A stretch of DNA of 64,000 nucleotides, taken from positions 1-64,000 of the forward strand of contig NZ_AWZU01000007.1 of assembly GCF_000472385.1 (NCBI RefSeq). Direction: 5' to 3'. How positions within the stretch are numbered: position 1 is the stretch's first letter; the number at the start of each line of letters is the position of its first letter. The notes below the pieces were generated by a model that had not been told where the DNA came from, ran no database searches, and saw nothing but the letters and a program-made list of their open reading frames with translations. This document shows, piece after piece, positions 1-8,553 of the stretch. The position numbers and the translations under genes are program-made. This DNA comes from Bradyrhizobium sp. ARR65. Its GTDB lineage: Bacteria; Pseudomonadota; Alphaproteobacteria; Rhizobiales; Xanthobacteraceae.

Positions 1-266
1 AGCTCGTCCTTCAGCGCGTGCAGCGTCAGGTGCGGCGTCTGGCGAAGCCGTTCCTTGATGAAGGCCCCGTGTGGCTCCAGCACCCGCTTGCGGTGCCCGC
101 CCATCCTGTCGGGCACGACTGAACCGGTCGAGCGATAGCGCTGCGACCACTTCACCACCGAGGACACTGCAACGCCGAACCGCAGTGCCACGGAACGGCA
201 ACTCTCACCCTTCGCAACCGCCGCAACCACACGCTTGCGCAGATCATTGGAAAGAGGTCGGACCAT
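1..266 (-). CDS. IS630-family transposase, N-terminal part (cut by window edge)
   Basis: Reading the minus strand from the ATG at 266 gives an open frame to the window edge, 88 codons, beginning MVRPLSNDLRKRVVAAVAKG. It carries the helix-turn-helix typical of IS630 transposases (SCRSVALRFGVAVSSVVKWS, residues about 22-41) followed by a basic linker (GGHRKRVLEPH). The catalytic DDE domain lies outside the window. Family assignment is from recognised sequence, not from a search. The gene faces away from the cytochrome gene at 356, so the sequence between 267 and about 358 is the element end. Confidence 0.85.
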   Translation of the reverse strand, partial: MVRPLSNDLRKRVVAAVAKGESCRSVALRFGVAVSSVVKWSQRYRSTGSVVPDRMGGHRKRVLEPHGAFIKERLRQTPHLTLHALKDE

Positions 267-358
267 CAGATGCTGGCCTCCACTCCAGCCAGCATCTTGA
301 ATCACAAGCCGCCCTCCAGCGGAATCCCCTCGATTCAATAAAATCGTGAACCGCTCTA
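267..358. mobile_element. Terminal end of the IS630-type element
   Basis: Noncoding stretch between the transposase start and the cytochrome c stop codon. IS630/Tc1-mariner elements insert at TA and duplicate it. A TA is present at 357-358, exactly where the downstream cytochrome gene reads its TAG stop, so the element end is placed here. The opposite end is outside the window, so the inverted repeat cannot be confirmed. Confidence 0.5.
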
Positions 359-1606
359 GTCCGCGGCGCCGGTGACGCGGCCGCGCAGCGCCTTGACGGT
401 GTCGGCCGTCACGGGCGATGCGGCATTGCCGAAGGAGTTGCGGACATAGGTCACGACGGCCGCGACCTGCGCGTCATTGAGACGGAAGCCGAGCGAAGGC
501 ATCGCAGGCCCCGTCGGCCGCTCGTTCGTCGCTGCCGCTCGCCCACCCGCGATGACAATGCGGATCAGCGATGCCGGATCGTCCTGCGTGGCGATGGCAT
601 TGCCGGCGAGTTTGGGGAAGATATGTTCGACGCCCCCGCCATTGCTGGTGTGGCAGGCCGAACAGGTATCGGCGAAGATCGCTTCGCCCGCCTGCATGCG
701 CGGATCGGAGGCGGAGAGCGGCGCGGGCGGCGAAGAGCCTGCAGCGCCGCGTTCCTTCAGATAGACCGCGATGGCGCGGAGATCGGCATCCGGCATCTTC
801 GATGTCGAATTCTCGATTACGTCCTTCATCGGCCCGCTGGCGAGCGTCGTCGCGGTCTGCCCGGTCTTCAGATAGTGCGCGATGTCGTCGACCGACCATT
901 TGCCGAGACCCGCGTGCATATCATTGGTGATGTTGGGCGCAGTCCAGTTGTCGATCTGGTTGCCTTCGAGATAGTGGTCGGTCTTGGCTGCGCCGAACGA
1001 GTTGAACGGCGTGTGGCAGGCGCCGCAATGGCCGAGGCCTTCGACGAGATAGGCGCCGCGGTTGTATTCGTCCGAGCGTTTCGGATCCGGCACGAAGACG
1101 CCCGGCGTAAAGAACAGCCTGTTCCATCCCAGCATCGACTGGCGGATGCTGAAGGGAAACGGCAGCGTGCTGCGGTTCACGGCGTTCGTGACTGGGGCAA
1201 GCGTCCGCAAGTAAGCGTAGATCGCGTCTAAGTCTGCGCGTGTCACCTTGCTGTAATAGGGATAGGGGAAGGCCGGATAGAGATAGGAGCCGCCGGGCCG
1301 CCTGCCCTCATGCATGGCGCGGGCGAAATCGTCCGCCGACCAGCTTCCGATGCCGGTCACGTTGTCTGGGGTGATGTTCGGCGTCATGATCGCGCCGAAC
1401 GGCGTCTGCAGCGCAAGCCCGCCCGCGAATGGCGCACCGCCATTCGCCGTATGGCAAGTGATGCAGTCTCCGGCGGTCGCGAGCGCCTTGCCGCGGGCAA
1501 TCTCAACGTAATTGTCGGGTTCAGCGGCTGCTCCGCTTGCAAGCAGCGGCAGCAGCAGCAGCGCGTGGCGCAACTGCGCCCATCCTCCGTTCACGACGCG
1601 CCTCAT
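356..1606 (-). CDS. Tri-haem cytochrome c subunit of a membrane-bound GMC dehydrogenase
   Basis: Predicted 416-aa periplasmic cytochrome that takes electrons from the flavoprotein encoded just upstream and passes them to quinone, as in gluconate 2-dehydrogenase and alcohol dehydrogenase cytochrome subunits. Three CxxCH haem sites are visible (CITCH, CGACH, CSACH), spaced as in that family. An N-terminal signal segment ends near SGAAAEP. The ATG at 1606 overlaps the TGA of the GMC gene (ATGA), which decides the start over a longer in-frame start at 1663. A paralogue lies at 40501-41727. The TAG stop appears to be contributed partly by the adjoining IS630 end, so the native C-terminus may have been altered by a few residues. 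Confidence 0.9.
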   Translation of the reverse strand: MRRVVNGGWAQLRHALLLLPLLASGAAAEPDNYVEIARGKALATAGDCITCHTANGGAPFAGGLALQTPFGAIMTPNITPDNVTGIGSWSADDFARAMHEGRRPGGSYLYPAFPYPYYSKVTRADLDAIYAYLRTLAPVTNAVNRSTLPFPFSIRQSMLGWNRLFFTPGVFVPDPKRSDEYNRGAYLVEGLGHCGACHTPFNSFGAAKTDHYLEGNQIDNWTAPNITNDMHAGLGKWSVDDIAHYLKTGQTATTLASGPMKDVIENSTSKMPDADLRAIAVYLKERGAAGSSPPAPLSASDPRMQAGEAIFADTCSACHTSNGGGVEHIFPKLAGNAIATQDDPASLIRIVIAGGRAAATNERPTGPAMPSLGFRLNDAQVAAVVTYVRNSFGNAASPVTADTVKALRGRVTGAAD

Positions 1607-3366
1607 GACTGCACCAGCGCGCGCGGCGACTTCAGATAGTCGAAGATCGCGTCCAGCGCCCAATAGGTCAGCGCGCCGACGGTGCCCGTCGGGTTGTAGC
1701 CCGCGTTCTGCGGAAAAGCGGACGCGCCCATCACGAAGACATTATGGACGTCCCAGGATTGCAGATAACGGTTGAGCACGCTGGTCTTGGGATCGTTGCC
1801 GAACACGGCCCCGCCGGTGTTGTGCGTGGTCTGGTAAGGAACCACCGACCAGGGGCCATTCAGGCGATTGACCTGGGTCGTCTTGGCGCCCATCGCTTTC
1901 GCAATCTCCTCGCAGCGCTCGGCCATCCAATTCGCCATCTTGCGCTCGTTGTCCTGATAATCGAACGTCATGCGCATCAGCGGCCGACCGAGCGGATCCT
2001 TATAGGTCGGATCGAGGTCGAGATAGTTGTTGCGATAGCTCATGACGCTGCCTTGCGCGCCGACATTGGTGACCTTCTGATAGTTTTCGTGGACGGCCTT
2101 CTTCCAGGCGCTGCCCCAGGTGGGCGTGCCCTTCGGCGTCGGGTGATAGAGGATCGGCCGTCCGTTGGTGTAGGCGCAGGTGATGCTGGCGCCGCCGACA
2201 AAGCCGTGCGGGCCGTGATCGAAATTGTCGCTGTTGTAGTCATCCAGCGCGGCGCCGAGCGAGCCGGCGGCCGCGAACGGATTGAACTTCACGTCGGCGA
2301 AAAAGCCGGTCGCGCCAGACCCGGTCTGATAGGCGTAGTTGCGGCCGACCACGCCTTCATCCCTGACCGGATCGTAGGGCTTGCCGATGCCCGACAACAG
2401 CAGAAGCCGCACGTTGAACAGGCTGAACGCGCACACCAGCACCAGATCGGCCGGCTGCTCCCATTCCTCGCCGTTGGCGTCGACATAGGTGACGCCGGTC
2501 GCCATCTTGCCGTCGCCCGACAGGTTCACTTTCGTCACCTCGCAATCGGTGCGGGCCTCAAACGTCGGCTCGCGGACCAATGCCGGCAGCACGCAGGTCT
2601 GCGGCGAGGATTTCGAGTAATTCGCGCAGCCGAACCGCTCGCAGAAGCCGCAATAGGTGCAAGGCGCCATCGTGCAGCCGTAAGGGTTGGTGTAGGCCAC
2701 CGAGATATTCGCCGACGGGCGCGGAAACGGGTGCAGGCCGAGGCTGGTCGCAGCCTTGGTGAACAGCTCCTGCGCATAGCCCTGTGTCATGGGCGGCGTC
2801 GGATACTCGCTCGAGCGCGCGCCCTCGAACGGATTGCCGCCGGGCTGGATCTTGCCCTTGAGATTGCCGGCCTTGCCGGAAATGCCCAGGACCCGCTCGA
2901 ACTTGTCATAATAGGGCTCGAGCTCGTCGTAGGAGACCGGCCAGTCCTGGATGTGATTGCCTTCGGGCATGATCTTCTCGCCGTAGCGCTCGATCATGTG
3001 GCTGCGGATGCGGAAATCATCGGGCAGGAAGCGCCAGGTCTGGCCGTTCCAATGCACGCCCGCGCCGCCGACGCCGTTGCCGGGGAGAAAGCTGCCCCAT
3101 TTGCGGATCGGCAGCGCCGTCTGCGAAGCGTTGTTGCGCATCGTCAACGTTTCCTGCCGCGGGCGGAGGAAGACGTCGTGACGGACGCCGTAACGCAATT
3201 CGTCCGGCGCGGTGCCGATGTTGAAGTCGGTGGCGGTGTCGCGCCACGGGCCGCGCTCGATCGCGACGACTTCAAGTCCGGTGCGCGAAAGCTCGTAAGC
3301 CAGGATCGATCCGGTCCAGCCGAGACCGACGATGACGACATCCTTGCGGGGAAGACGGCGGGCCAT
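1603..3366 (-). CDS. GMC-family FAD dehydrogenase, catalytic subunit
   Basis: 587-aa flavoprotein of the glucose-methanol-choline family, likely oxidising a sugar, sugar acid or alcohol in the periplasm. The N-terminus has the dinucleotide-binding motif (VGLGWTGSILAYEL, about residues 11-24), and the C-terminus has the GMC signature region (QNAGYNPTGTVGAL). A cysteine cluster (CTMAPCTYCGFCERFGC) is in the position where FAD-glucose dehydrogenase-type enzymes hold an iron-sulfur cluster; that role is inference. There is no own signal peptide, so export probably rides on the Tat signal of the gamma subunit. The ATG at 3366 overlaps the gamma-subunit stop (ATGA); the longer frame to 3687 is not used. 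Paralogue at 41720-43498. Confidence 0.88.
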   Translation of the reverse strand: MARRLPRKDVVIVGLGWTGSILAYELSRTGLEVVAIERGPWRDTATDFNIGTAPDELRYGVRHDVFLRPRQETLTMRNNASQTALPIRKWGSFLPGNGVGGAGVHWNGQTWRFLPDDFRIRSHMIERYGEKIMPEGNHIQDWPVSYDELEPYYDKFERVLGISGKAGNLKGKIQPGGNPFEGARSSEYPTPPMTQGYAQELFTKAATSLGLHPFPRPSANISVAYTNPYGCTMAPCTYCGFCERFGCANYSKSSPQTCVLPALVREPTFEARTDCEVTKVNLSGDGKMATGVTYVDANGEEWEQPADLVLVCAFSLFNVRLLLLSGIGKPYDPVRDEGVVGRNYAYQTGSGATGFFADVKFNPFAAAGSLGAALDDYNSDNFDHGPHGFVGGASITCAYTNGRPILYHPTPKGTPTWGSAWKKAVHENYQKVTNVGAQGSVMSYRNNYLDLDPTYKDPLGRPLMRMTFDYQDNERKMANWMAERCEEIAKAMGAKTTQVNRLNGPWSVVPYQTTHNTGGAVFGNDPKTSVLNRYLQSWDVHNVFVMGASAFPQNAGYNPTGTVGALTYWALDAIFDYLKSPRALVQS

Positions 3367-4157
3367 CAGCGTCCTCCCCAGGCCGAACGGCCCTGCAGGC
3401 CGACAGGCGGCAGCGTATAAGCCTGGTTGGGCTTTGCCATCACGTCGCGGAAGTCGTAGCGCGTGCCGGGAAAGCCGACGAGCTTCCAGCCGACCATGTC
3501 GCGATTGCCGCCATAGATGGGGTCGGCGAAATAGCCTTCCATCGTATTGGCGTAGATCGCGGAGAACAGCATCCGGCTGCTGAAGCCCTGGAACTGGGCT
3601 TCGCCCTTCTCCATCGCGCCGATCAGCTTGTCCTGCTCGTCCGCCTTGAGCTCGACAAAACCGCGCCCGCCAAAGTTCGCCTTGCAATAGGCCTCCAGCG
3701 CCGCGAGCCCCGAACGATATTGCTGACGCGGCGTCAGTGGCGACTGCAGGCCTTGGCTCGGCAACGGCTTGTCGGAGAACGGCCCCTGCATATAAAGCCA
3801 GTCGTGACCGCCGTAAGGACCGGTCAACTGCCGGTCGATGAAGGTCGTTACCCCCGCGTCCCTGGCACCCATGCCGAGATCGTCAGTCGGGATCAGGCGC
3901 TCGACAAAGGCATCGACGATGGCGGCCTCTTGAGCCGTGAAGAACAGATATCCGCCGGGAACAACCGGCGTCACCGGATAGGCCTCGTTCGGCTTCCAGG
4001 GCAGCACTTTTGTGACCACCCCTGCCCCGGCACCGCTTGCGGTGAACAAGAGCGCGGCGCTTGCGAGCAAGCTGCGGCGCGTTACGCCAGCGTGCTTACG
4101 CCTCGCCGCCGCGGCGGCATCACCGCCCCGCGGCAAACGACCATTCATATCTGTCAT
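3366..4157 (-). CDS. Gluconate 2-dehydrogenase subunit 3-like (gamma) protein, Tat-exported
   Basis: 263-aa small subunit of a three-part GMC dehydrogenase. The N-terminus carries a twin-arginine signal (TRRSLLASAALLFTASGAGA, residues 26-45), which likely carries the folded GMC subunit across the membrane. The body contains the family pattern FFTAQEAAIVDAFVERLIP and PIYGGNRDMVGWKLVGFPG. GAGGG sits 5 nt before the ATG at 4157. First gene of the gamma-GMC-cytochrome operon, with ATGA overlaps downstream. The same order recurs at 44235-40501. Confidence 0.85.
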   Translation of the reverse strand: MTDMNGRLPRGGDAAAAARRKHAGVTRRSLLASAALLFTASGAGAGVVTKVLPWKPNEAYPVTPVVPGGYLFFTAQEAAIVDAFVERLIPTDDLGMGARDAGVTTFIDRQLTGPYGGHDWLYMQGPFSDKPLPSQGLQSPLTPRQQYRSGLAALEAYCKANFGGRGFVELKADEQDKLIGAMEKGEAQFQGFSSRMLFSAIYANTMEGYFADPIYGGNRDMVGWKLVGFPGTRYDFRDVMAKPNQAYTLPPVGLQGRSAWGGR

Positions 4158-4201
4158 CGTACCCTCAGCCGAACCCCAGTGCCCGGTGAGAGCTTCTTTA
4201 G

Positions 4202-4223
4202 ACAGATTCGTAAAGAAATCTGT
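4202..4223. promoter_or_regulatory. Inverted repeat upstream of the gamma-subunit gene
   Basis: ACAGATT (4202-4208) and AATCTGT (4217-4223) form perfect 7-bp arms around an 8-nt spacer, 45 nt ahead of the gamma start and just after the stop of the preceding gene (4245). It could be an operator or a transcript hairpin. No T-run follows, so a terminator is less likely. Confidence 0.35.
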
Positions 4224-4244
4224 ACTCGTTCTAATGCAAATCGC

Positions 4245-4715
4245 TCATGGCGCTCTGCGCCACACCGACGGCCTGGCCTTGACCGGTTCCAGCAGCGACC
4301 AGTCGCCCTGCTCCAGCGCGTGTCCTTTCGGAAAAGGCGGCCGCGGTTCCAGTCCCAACGAGCGCAGCACGCGATCGTCGCGGTAGTAGCACTGCAATAC
4401 AACGCGGACGAGCGTTGCCGCCGCAACGCCTCCGCTCGCGCGAAACGCCTTCGCCACCACCTCGCGCCTGATCGGATCGAGAGCGGCAAGCGGGCTACCT
4501 GCGAGCCGCGCGATGTGGTCGAGCGCCTCGCGAACGCGCATCGTATCGCGGCCGAGCGTCGCCAGGATATCGGCCTGAATGGCCGGATCGTCGGCGCCGG
4601 GGACGCCATATTCGGCGCTCGCCGGAATCATCATGGCGGCGATGACGCGCAGATCGTCGCGCTGTGCGGGAGTGAGGCCGCTCTCGGCCGTTGCTCTGGT
4701 CTTGACGATGCTCAT
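4245..4715 (-). CDS. Small protein paired with a GMC oxidoreductase (subunit 3-like, no Tat signal)
   Basis: 156-aa protein with the motif LTPAQRDDLRVIAAMMIPAS near its start, reminiscent of the gluconate 2-dehydrogenase subunit 3 fold, but with no signal peptide. It directly follows the GMC gene at 4723-6324 on the same strand. The ATG at 4715 lies 8 nt beyond that gene's stop. An alternative TTG at 4730 would overlap it. The partner enzyme lacks an obvious signal as well, so this pair may work in the cytoplasm. Function is inferred from context only. Confidence 0.6.
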   Translation of the reverse strand: MSIVKTRATAESGLTPAQRDDLRVIAAMMIPASAEYGVPGADDPAIQADILATLGRDTMRVREALDHIARLAGSPLAALDPIRREVVAKAFRASGGVAAATLVRVVLQCYYRDDRVLRSLGLEPRPPFPKGHALEQGDWSLLEPVKARPSVWRRAP

Positions 4716-4722
4716 TTCGGTC

Positions 4723-6324
4723 TCAATCAAAGAGATTGGCGAGGCGCCGTTTCATCTGGTCGGCGATGTAGAGTGCAATCGCCTGGATGGTGGACGTCGG
4801 ATTCACGCCGCCGGAGGTGACGAATACGCTGCCATCAACGATGAACAGATTTTTCACGTCATGCGAGCGGCCCCATTCGTTCACCACGGAAAGTTCGGGG
4901 TCCGTGCCCATCCGCGCGGTGCCGAGCAGATGCCAGCCGCCGTAAAGGATCGGGCTGTTGACGCAGATGTCGGTCGCACCCGCCGCGGCCAGGATCTCCC
5001 CGGCGCGCGCGATGCCATGCTCCATCATCTTCGCGCTGTTCTCGCTGATCGCGTAATCCACGCGCGGCGCCGGAATGCCGTGGCTGTCCTTCAGCACGGG
5101 ATCCAGCGTCACGCGATTGTGCTCCTCCGGCAGATCCTCGCAGATCGCGGCCAGCGCCAGCCGATGGCCGTTGAGCCTGCGGAAGACGCGGTGATGATCG
5201 GCGCCCCAGGGCAGGACGCCCTTGGCCTCACTCATGACAGCTTCCATGATGGGACCGACGCCGCGGCCGAACTGGATCGCGTAGCCGCGGACAAAGCCGC
5301 GCGAGAGGTCGGTCTCGTAGAATTCCTTGCTCCACAGGCAAGTCGGCGGCGCGCGGTTGCTGTCGGTTTCCTCCTCGACATAGCCGTAGACCTGGGCATA
5401 GGGGTGAAACATCAGGTTCTTGCCGACGAGGCCTGACGAGTTCGCAAGGCCGTTGGGAAATCGCGCCGATGCGGAATTGAGCAACAGGCGCGGCGTGCCG
5501 ATGCCGTTGCAGGCGATCACGACCACTTCGGCGGGCTGGAATTGCTCGACGCCATCCTTGTCGTAATAGACGACGCCGGACGCCATGCCATGCTCGTTGG
5601 TGGTGATCTCGCGCACCCGGCAATGCGTGCGCAGCTCGACGCCGGCGCGCAGCGCGGCGGGCCAATAGGTGATGTCGGTGGACGCCTTGGCGCCTTGCGC
5701 GCAGCCCGGCGTGCAATGGCCGAGATTGATGCAGCGCGCCCGGCCCTCGTAATCGAGCGTGGCAACCGTCGTATCCGACGGCCACCAGTGCCAACCGAGC
5801 TTGTTCATCGCCTTGGCCAGCAGCACGCCGGATTTGCCGAGCGGCAAGGGCGGCATCGGCGGCGGCTCGCGCGGCGGAAAGGCGGGATCGCCTGATAGTC
5901 CCGAGACGCCCATCATGCGGTCATTCTCAGTGAAGAACGGCGCAAGCGTCTCATAGTCGATCGGCCAGTCGTCGGCGACGCCGTCCAGCGTCTTGACGCG
6001 AAAATCGGAAGGATGCAGGCGCGGGAAATGCGCCGTGTACATGACCGTCGAGCCGCCGACGCCGTTGAAGTTCACCACCTTGATCGGCGAGTTGTCGTCG
6101 TTGATCGGATAGTCCTCGGGCCGGGCGCGGATATTGGGGCTCGGCGAATAGTCGCCGTAAAAGCGCGCCTCCCAATCCCGCCCGGTGGAAGGATAGGCGG
6201 CCGGATTCATCCAGCCGCCCTGCTCCAGGCAGAGGATGTGCATCCTGGTCTCGGCAAGACTCCAGGCGATAGCGGCGCCGGAGGCGCCGGCGCCGATGAT
6301 CAGAACGTCGACAGGATCGTTCAT
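4723..6324 (-). CDS. GMC-family FAD oxidoreductase (second, divergent type)
   Basis: 533-aa flavoprotein with the FAD motif IIGAGASGAAIAWSLAE near the N-terminus and the GMC C-terminal signature (TSGGVNPTSTIQAIALY). It differs clearly from the two GMC subunits at 1603 and 41720: its cysteines are arranged as CINLGHCTPGCAQGAK, and it has no cytochrome gene of its own. The ATG at 6324 fits the nucleotide-binding domain; the frame is open to 6399 but the extra residues look non-coding. Substrate unknown. Because it is read into the gamma-GMC-cytochrome operon downstream, it may share that electron acceptor. Confidence 0.82.
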   Translation of the reverse strand: MNDPVDVLIIGAGASGAAIAWSLAETRMHILCLEQGGWMNPAAYPSTGRDWEARFYGDYSPSPNIRARPEDYPINDDNSPIKVVNFNGVGGSTVMYTAHFPRLHPSDFRVKTLDGVADDWPIDYETLAPFFTENDRMMGVSGLSGDPAFPPREPPPMPPLPLGKSGVLLAKAMNKLGWHWWPSDTTVATLDYEGRARCINLGHCTPGCAQGAKASTDITYWPAALRAGVELRTHCRVREITTNEHGMASGVVYYDKDGVEQFQPAEVVVIACNGIGTPRLLLNSASARFPNGLANSSGLVGKNLMFHPYAQVYGYVEEETDSNRAPPTCLWSKEFYETDLSRGFVRGYAIQFGRGVGPIMEAVMSEAKGVLPWGADHHRVFRRLNGHRLALAAICEDLPEEHNRVTLDPVLKDSHGIPAPRVDYAISENSAKMMEHGIARAGEILAAAGATDICVNSPILYGGWHLLGTARMGTDPELSVVNEWGRSHDVKNLFIVDGSVFVTSGGVNPTSTIQAIALYIADQMKRRLANLFD

Positions 6325-6544
6325 TTCAAACGTTTCACTCCCGCAGGCCGTCGCCACTTGCGGGCAATCGGTCCCCACCGGCGGCCTTACGGACCCCACC
6401 CCGGCAGACTAGACGATAGGATCAGACCAGGCGGCGAGTAAAGCCACCGGAAAGCGGGGACATCCATGCGAAGCATGCGTGCAAGGCGCGCAGTTTTGTG
6501 ACATGCCCTTGCCCGACGAAGTCCCCTCCCCTGCGCCTCCGGTC

Positions 6545-7318
6545 ATGCAACGACAAAACCCGCTTTTTCCGATTTGGTCGGTGTTCATCCTTGGCCTTGC
6601 TCTCATGCTCGGCCCGGCCCACGCCGCGACCGCCATGGTCCGGGACGGCGACACCATCCAAGTTGGGGACGTGACCTATCACCTCGATGGCATCGATGCG
6701 CCCGAGCTCGACCAGATGTGCATCGACGACCATGCCGATCCCTGGAGCTGCGGCATCGATGCGCGCGACCGGCTGTCGAAGCTGATCGGCGGACGTGCCG
6801 TCCATTGCGACGATCTGGGAGCCGACAAGACCTTCAGGACCAGGCACGCCGGCATCTGCCGTGTGGACGGCGATACGGCGAGCCTCAACCGGCAGCTCGT
6901 GCGCGAGGGTCTCGCCGCGAGCATCGAGCCGGCGATAAGGCTGCATCTGAACGACGATGCCGCGGCCGCCAGGGCCGACAACAAAGGTCTCTGGAGCGGC
7001 TGTTTCGTCGCGCCGCTGGATTTTCGCACCGGCAAAAGGGACGGCGCATTGGTCGGCGCAGCATGCCGCGCCGACCGCGACCGCGAAATCCGCGCCATGC
7101 TGTTTCCGGAAGATCTCGCCATGCCCCCAAGCTGCAGCATCAAGGGCAAGTTCGCGGTCCGCGCACGCGTGACCGGCAATCTCGGGATCTATCACTTGCA
7201 GGGCTGCAGCAGCTATGCCGGCCTGACCAGGCCCGATCGCTGGTTCTGCTCGGAGGATGACGCGCGCGCCGCCGGTTTTCGCCGCGCCTACAATTGCCGC
7301 GCCAGTCGCGGCAAATGA
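6545..7318 (+). CDS. Secreted thermonuclease-like (SNase fold) protein
   Basis: 257 aa. A hydrophobic signal segment (about residues 8-27, ending PAHA) leads into a staphylococcal nuclease-type core with VRDGDTIQVGDVTYHLDGID and an LVREGLA motif. The C-terminal third (from about residue 190) is a separate domain with paired cysteines (GCSS, WFCSEDD, YNCR) that recurs on alphaproteobacterial nuclease-like proteins. Start chosen at 6545 for the signal peptide; 6503 is possible. It is divergent from the GMC gene. Nuclease activity is not certain, since not all catalytic residues could be checked. Confidence 0.72.
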   Translation: MQRQNPLFPIWSVFILGLALMLGPAHAATAMVRDGDTIQVGDVTYHLDGIDAPELDQMCIDDHADPWSCGIDARDRLSKLIGGRAVHCDDLGADKTFRTRHAGICRVDGDTASLNRQLVREGLAASIEPAIRLHLNDDAAAARADNKGLWSGCFVAPLDFRTGKRDGALVGAACRADRDREIRAMLFPEDLAMPPSCSIKGKFAVRARVTGNLGIYHLQGCSSYAGLTRPDRWFCSEDDARAAGFRRAYNCRASRGK

Positions 7319-7333
7319 ATCGCTGCCTGCGGC

Positions 7334-7491
7334 GTCATTGCGAGCGCAAGCGAGGCAATCCAGACTTCCTCCGCAGATGCAGCCTGGATTGCTTCCGCCT
7401 ACGCGCAAGGCGCTTCGGCGGGACTCCAAGCCTCGCCAAAGCTCGCACAGCGAGCGACGGCGGGTCGTCGGTTTCGCTCCCCGCAATGACG
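7334..7491. repeat. Dispersed GTCATTGCGAG repeat, copy A (expanded)
   Basis: Begins GTCATTGCGAGCG and ends with the inverse form CGCAATGACG, with AATCCAG and CTGGATT as inner arms. Relatives are at 12457-12543 and 30501-30586. This copy carries about 70 extra bases near its right side. Elements of this kind are common between genes in Bradyrhizobium and its relatives. Confidence 0.75.
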
Positions 7492-7525
7492 GGCCAGAAG
7501 GCTCCGCAATTGATCGGGCGGATGC

Positions 7526-7918
7526 TCAGCGCTGCATCTGCATGATCTGATCCATCGGCGGCATGTTCTGGTTGAGGTTGCTCATGATCCAGAGCGAGCC
7601 GCCGATCACCAGAACCACAATCAACAGCCCAAAGGCAAGCGCCATCACGTTATTGGTGTTATCGGGCCCGGTGGTGATGTGCAGGAAGAACACCAGATGC
7701 ACGCCCATCTGGGCGATCGCCAGCACGACAAGCGCCACGGGAATCGAGGGCTGCCATACGAGGTTCGTACCGGCGACAAAGAAGGAGGTTGCGGTCAGCA
7801 GGATGGCAAGGCCAAGACCAACGATATATCCGAGCAGCCGCGGACCGACGCGGACTTCCTCTTCCTCGCCCGGCGCAAGGTCGGCGGGATGATGCAAGTC
7901 GTGACTCTGATCGCTCAT
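7526..7918 (-). CDS. cyoD: Cytochrome bo3 ubiquinol oxidase subunit IV
   Basis: 130 aa with three hydrophobic segments (about residues 28-48, 57-77 and 90-112) and the family pattern AQMGVHLVFFLHITTG. It is the assembly subunit of the proton-pumping quinol oxidase. Last gene of cyoABCD; its ATG at 7918 overlaps the cyoC stop (ATGA). The C-terminus is extended and Met/Gln-rich (MPPMDQIMQMQR), beyond the usual length. Confidence 0.92.
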   Translation of the reverse strand: MSDQSHDLHHPADLAPGEEEEVRVGPRLLGYIVGLGLAILLTATSFFVAGTNLVWQPSIPVALVVLAIAQMGVHLVFFLHITTGPDNTNNVMALAFGLLIVVLVIGGSLWIMSNLNQNMPPMDQIMQMQR

Positions 7919-8553
7919 GCGGCACTCCCGATGAGATAGACGACGGAGAAGATCGCGACCCAGATGATGTCAAGCGCATGCCAGAACAGCGCGAAGCAAA
8001 CCAAGCGGCGCATGATGTCGGCGCGAAAGCCCTTGGCGAAAACCTGTGCCATCATGGTCAGCAGCCAGAGAATGCCCGCCGAGACATGCGCGCCATGGCA
8101 GCCGACCAAGGTGAAGAAGGCGGTGAGGAACGCGCTGCGCGTCGGACCTGCATCGCGCGAGACGAGGTCGGCAAACTCGCGCGCCTCCAGCGCAAGAAAG
8201 CCGAGCCCGAACAGGCAGGTCACCGCCATGCCCGTCTGGAACCAGAACGCGTTGCGCACGTCTGCGGCGATCATGGCAAGCCCGCAAACGAAGCTCGATA
8301 TCAAGAGAAACGCCGTCTCGGCCGCGACGCTTTTGAGGTCGAACAGTTCTGCGCCCGTCGGCCCGCCCGCGGTCTGCCCGAGCAGCACCGCATAGGCCGC
8401 GAAGAAGCACGAGAACATCACGATGTCGCTGAGCAGGAAAAGCCAGAAGCCATAGGCGGTGACGATGCGCTTGGGCGCCGGTCCCTCGTGGACCGCGGCC
8501 ACACGAACGTGGTGAGGATCGCCGTGAGCGTAGGCCAATGCCGCATCGGTCAT
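7915..8553 (-). CDS. cyoC: Cytochrome bo3 ubiquinol oxidase subunit III
   Basis: 212-aa membrane protein with five hydrophobic segments, matching haem-copper oxidase subunit III of the quinol type ([20 protein letters not shown] near the N-terminus, and [13 protein letters not shown] near the C-terminus). It overlaps cyoB upstream and cyoD downstream by 4 nt each, pointing to translational coupling. Confidence 0.93.
   Translation of the reverse strand: MTDAALAYAHGDPHHVRVAAVHEGPAPKRIVTAYGFWLFLLSDIVMFSCFFAAYAVLLGQTAGGPTGAELFDLKSVAAETAFLLISSFVCGLAMIAADVRNAFWFQTGMAVTCLFGLGFLALEAREFADLVSRDAGPTRSAFLTAFFTLVGCHGAHVSAGILWLLTMMAQVFAKGFRADIMRRLVCFALFWHALDIIWVAIFSVVYLIGSAA

Noticed and set aside
1744..3420. 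558-residue open frame opposite the GMC gene
   Set aside because: High-GC third positions keep antisense frames open. The composition is Arg/His/Ala-rich with no recognisable family, and the minus-strand frame is a clear GMC enzyme.
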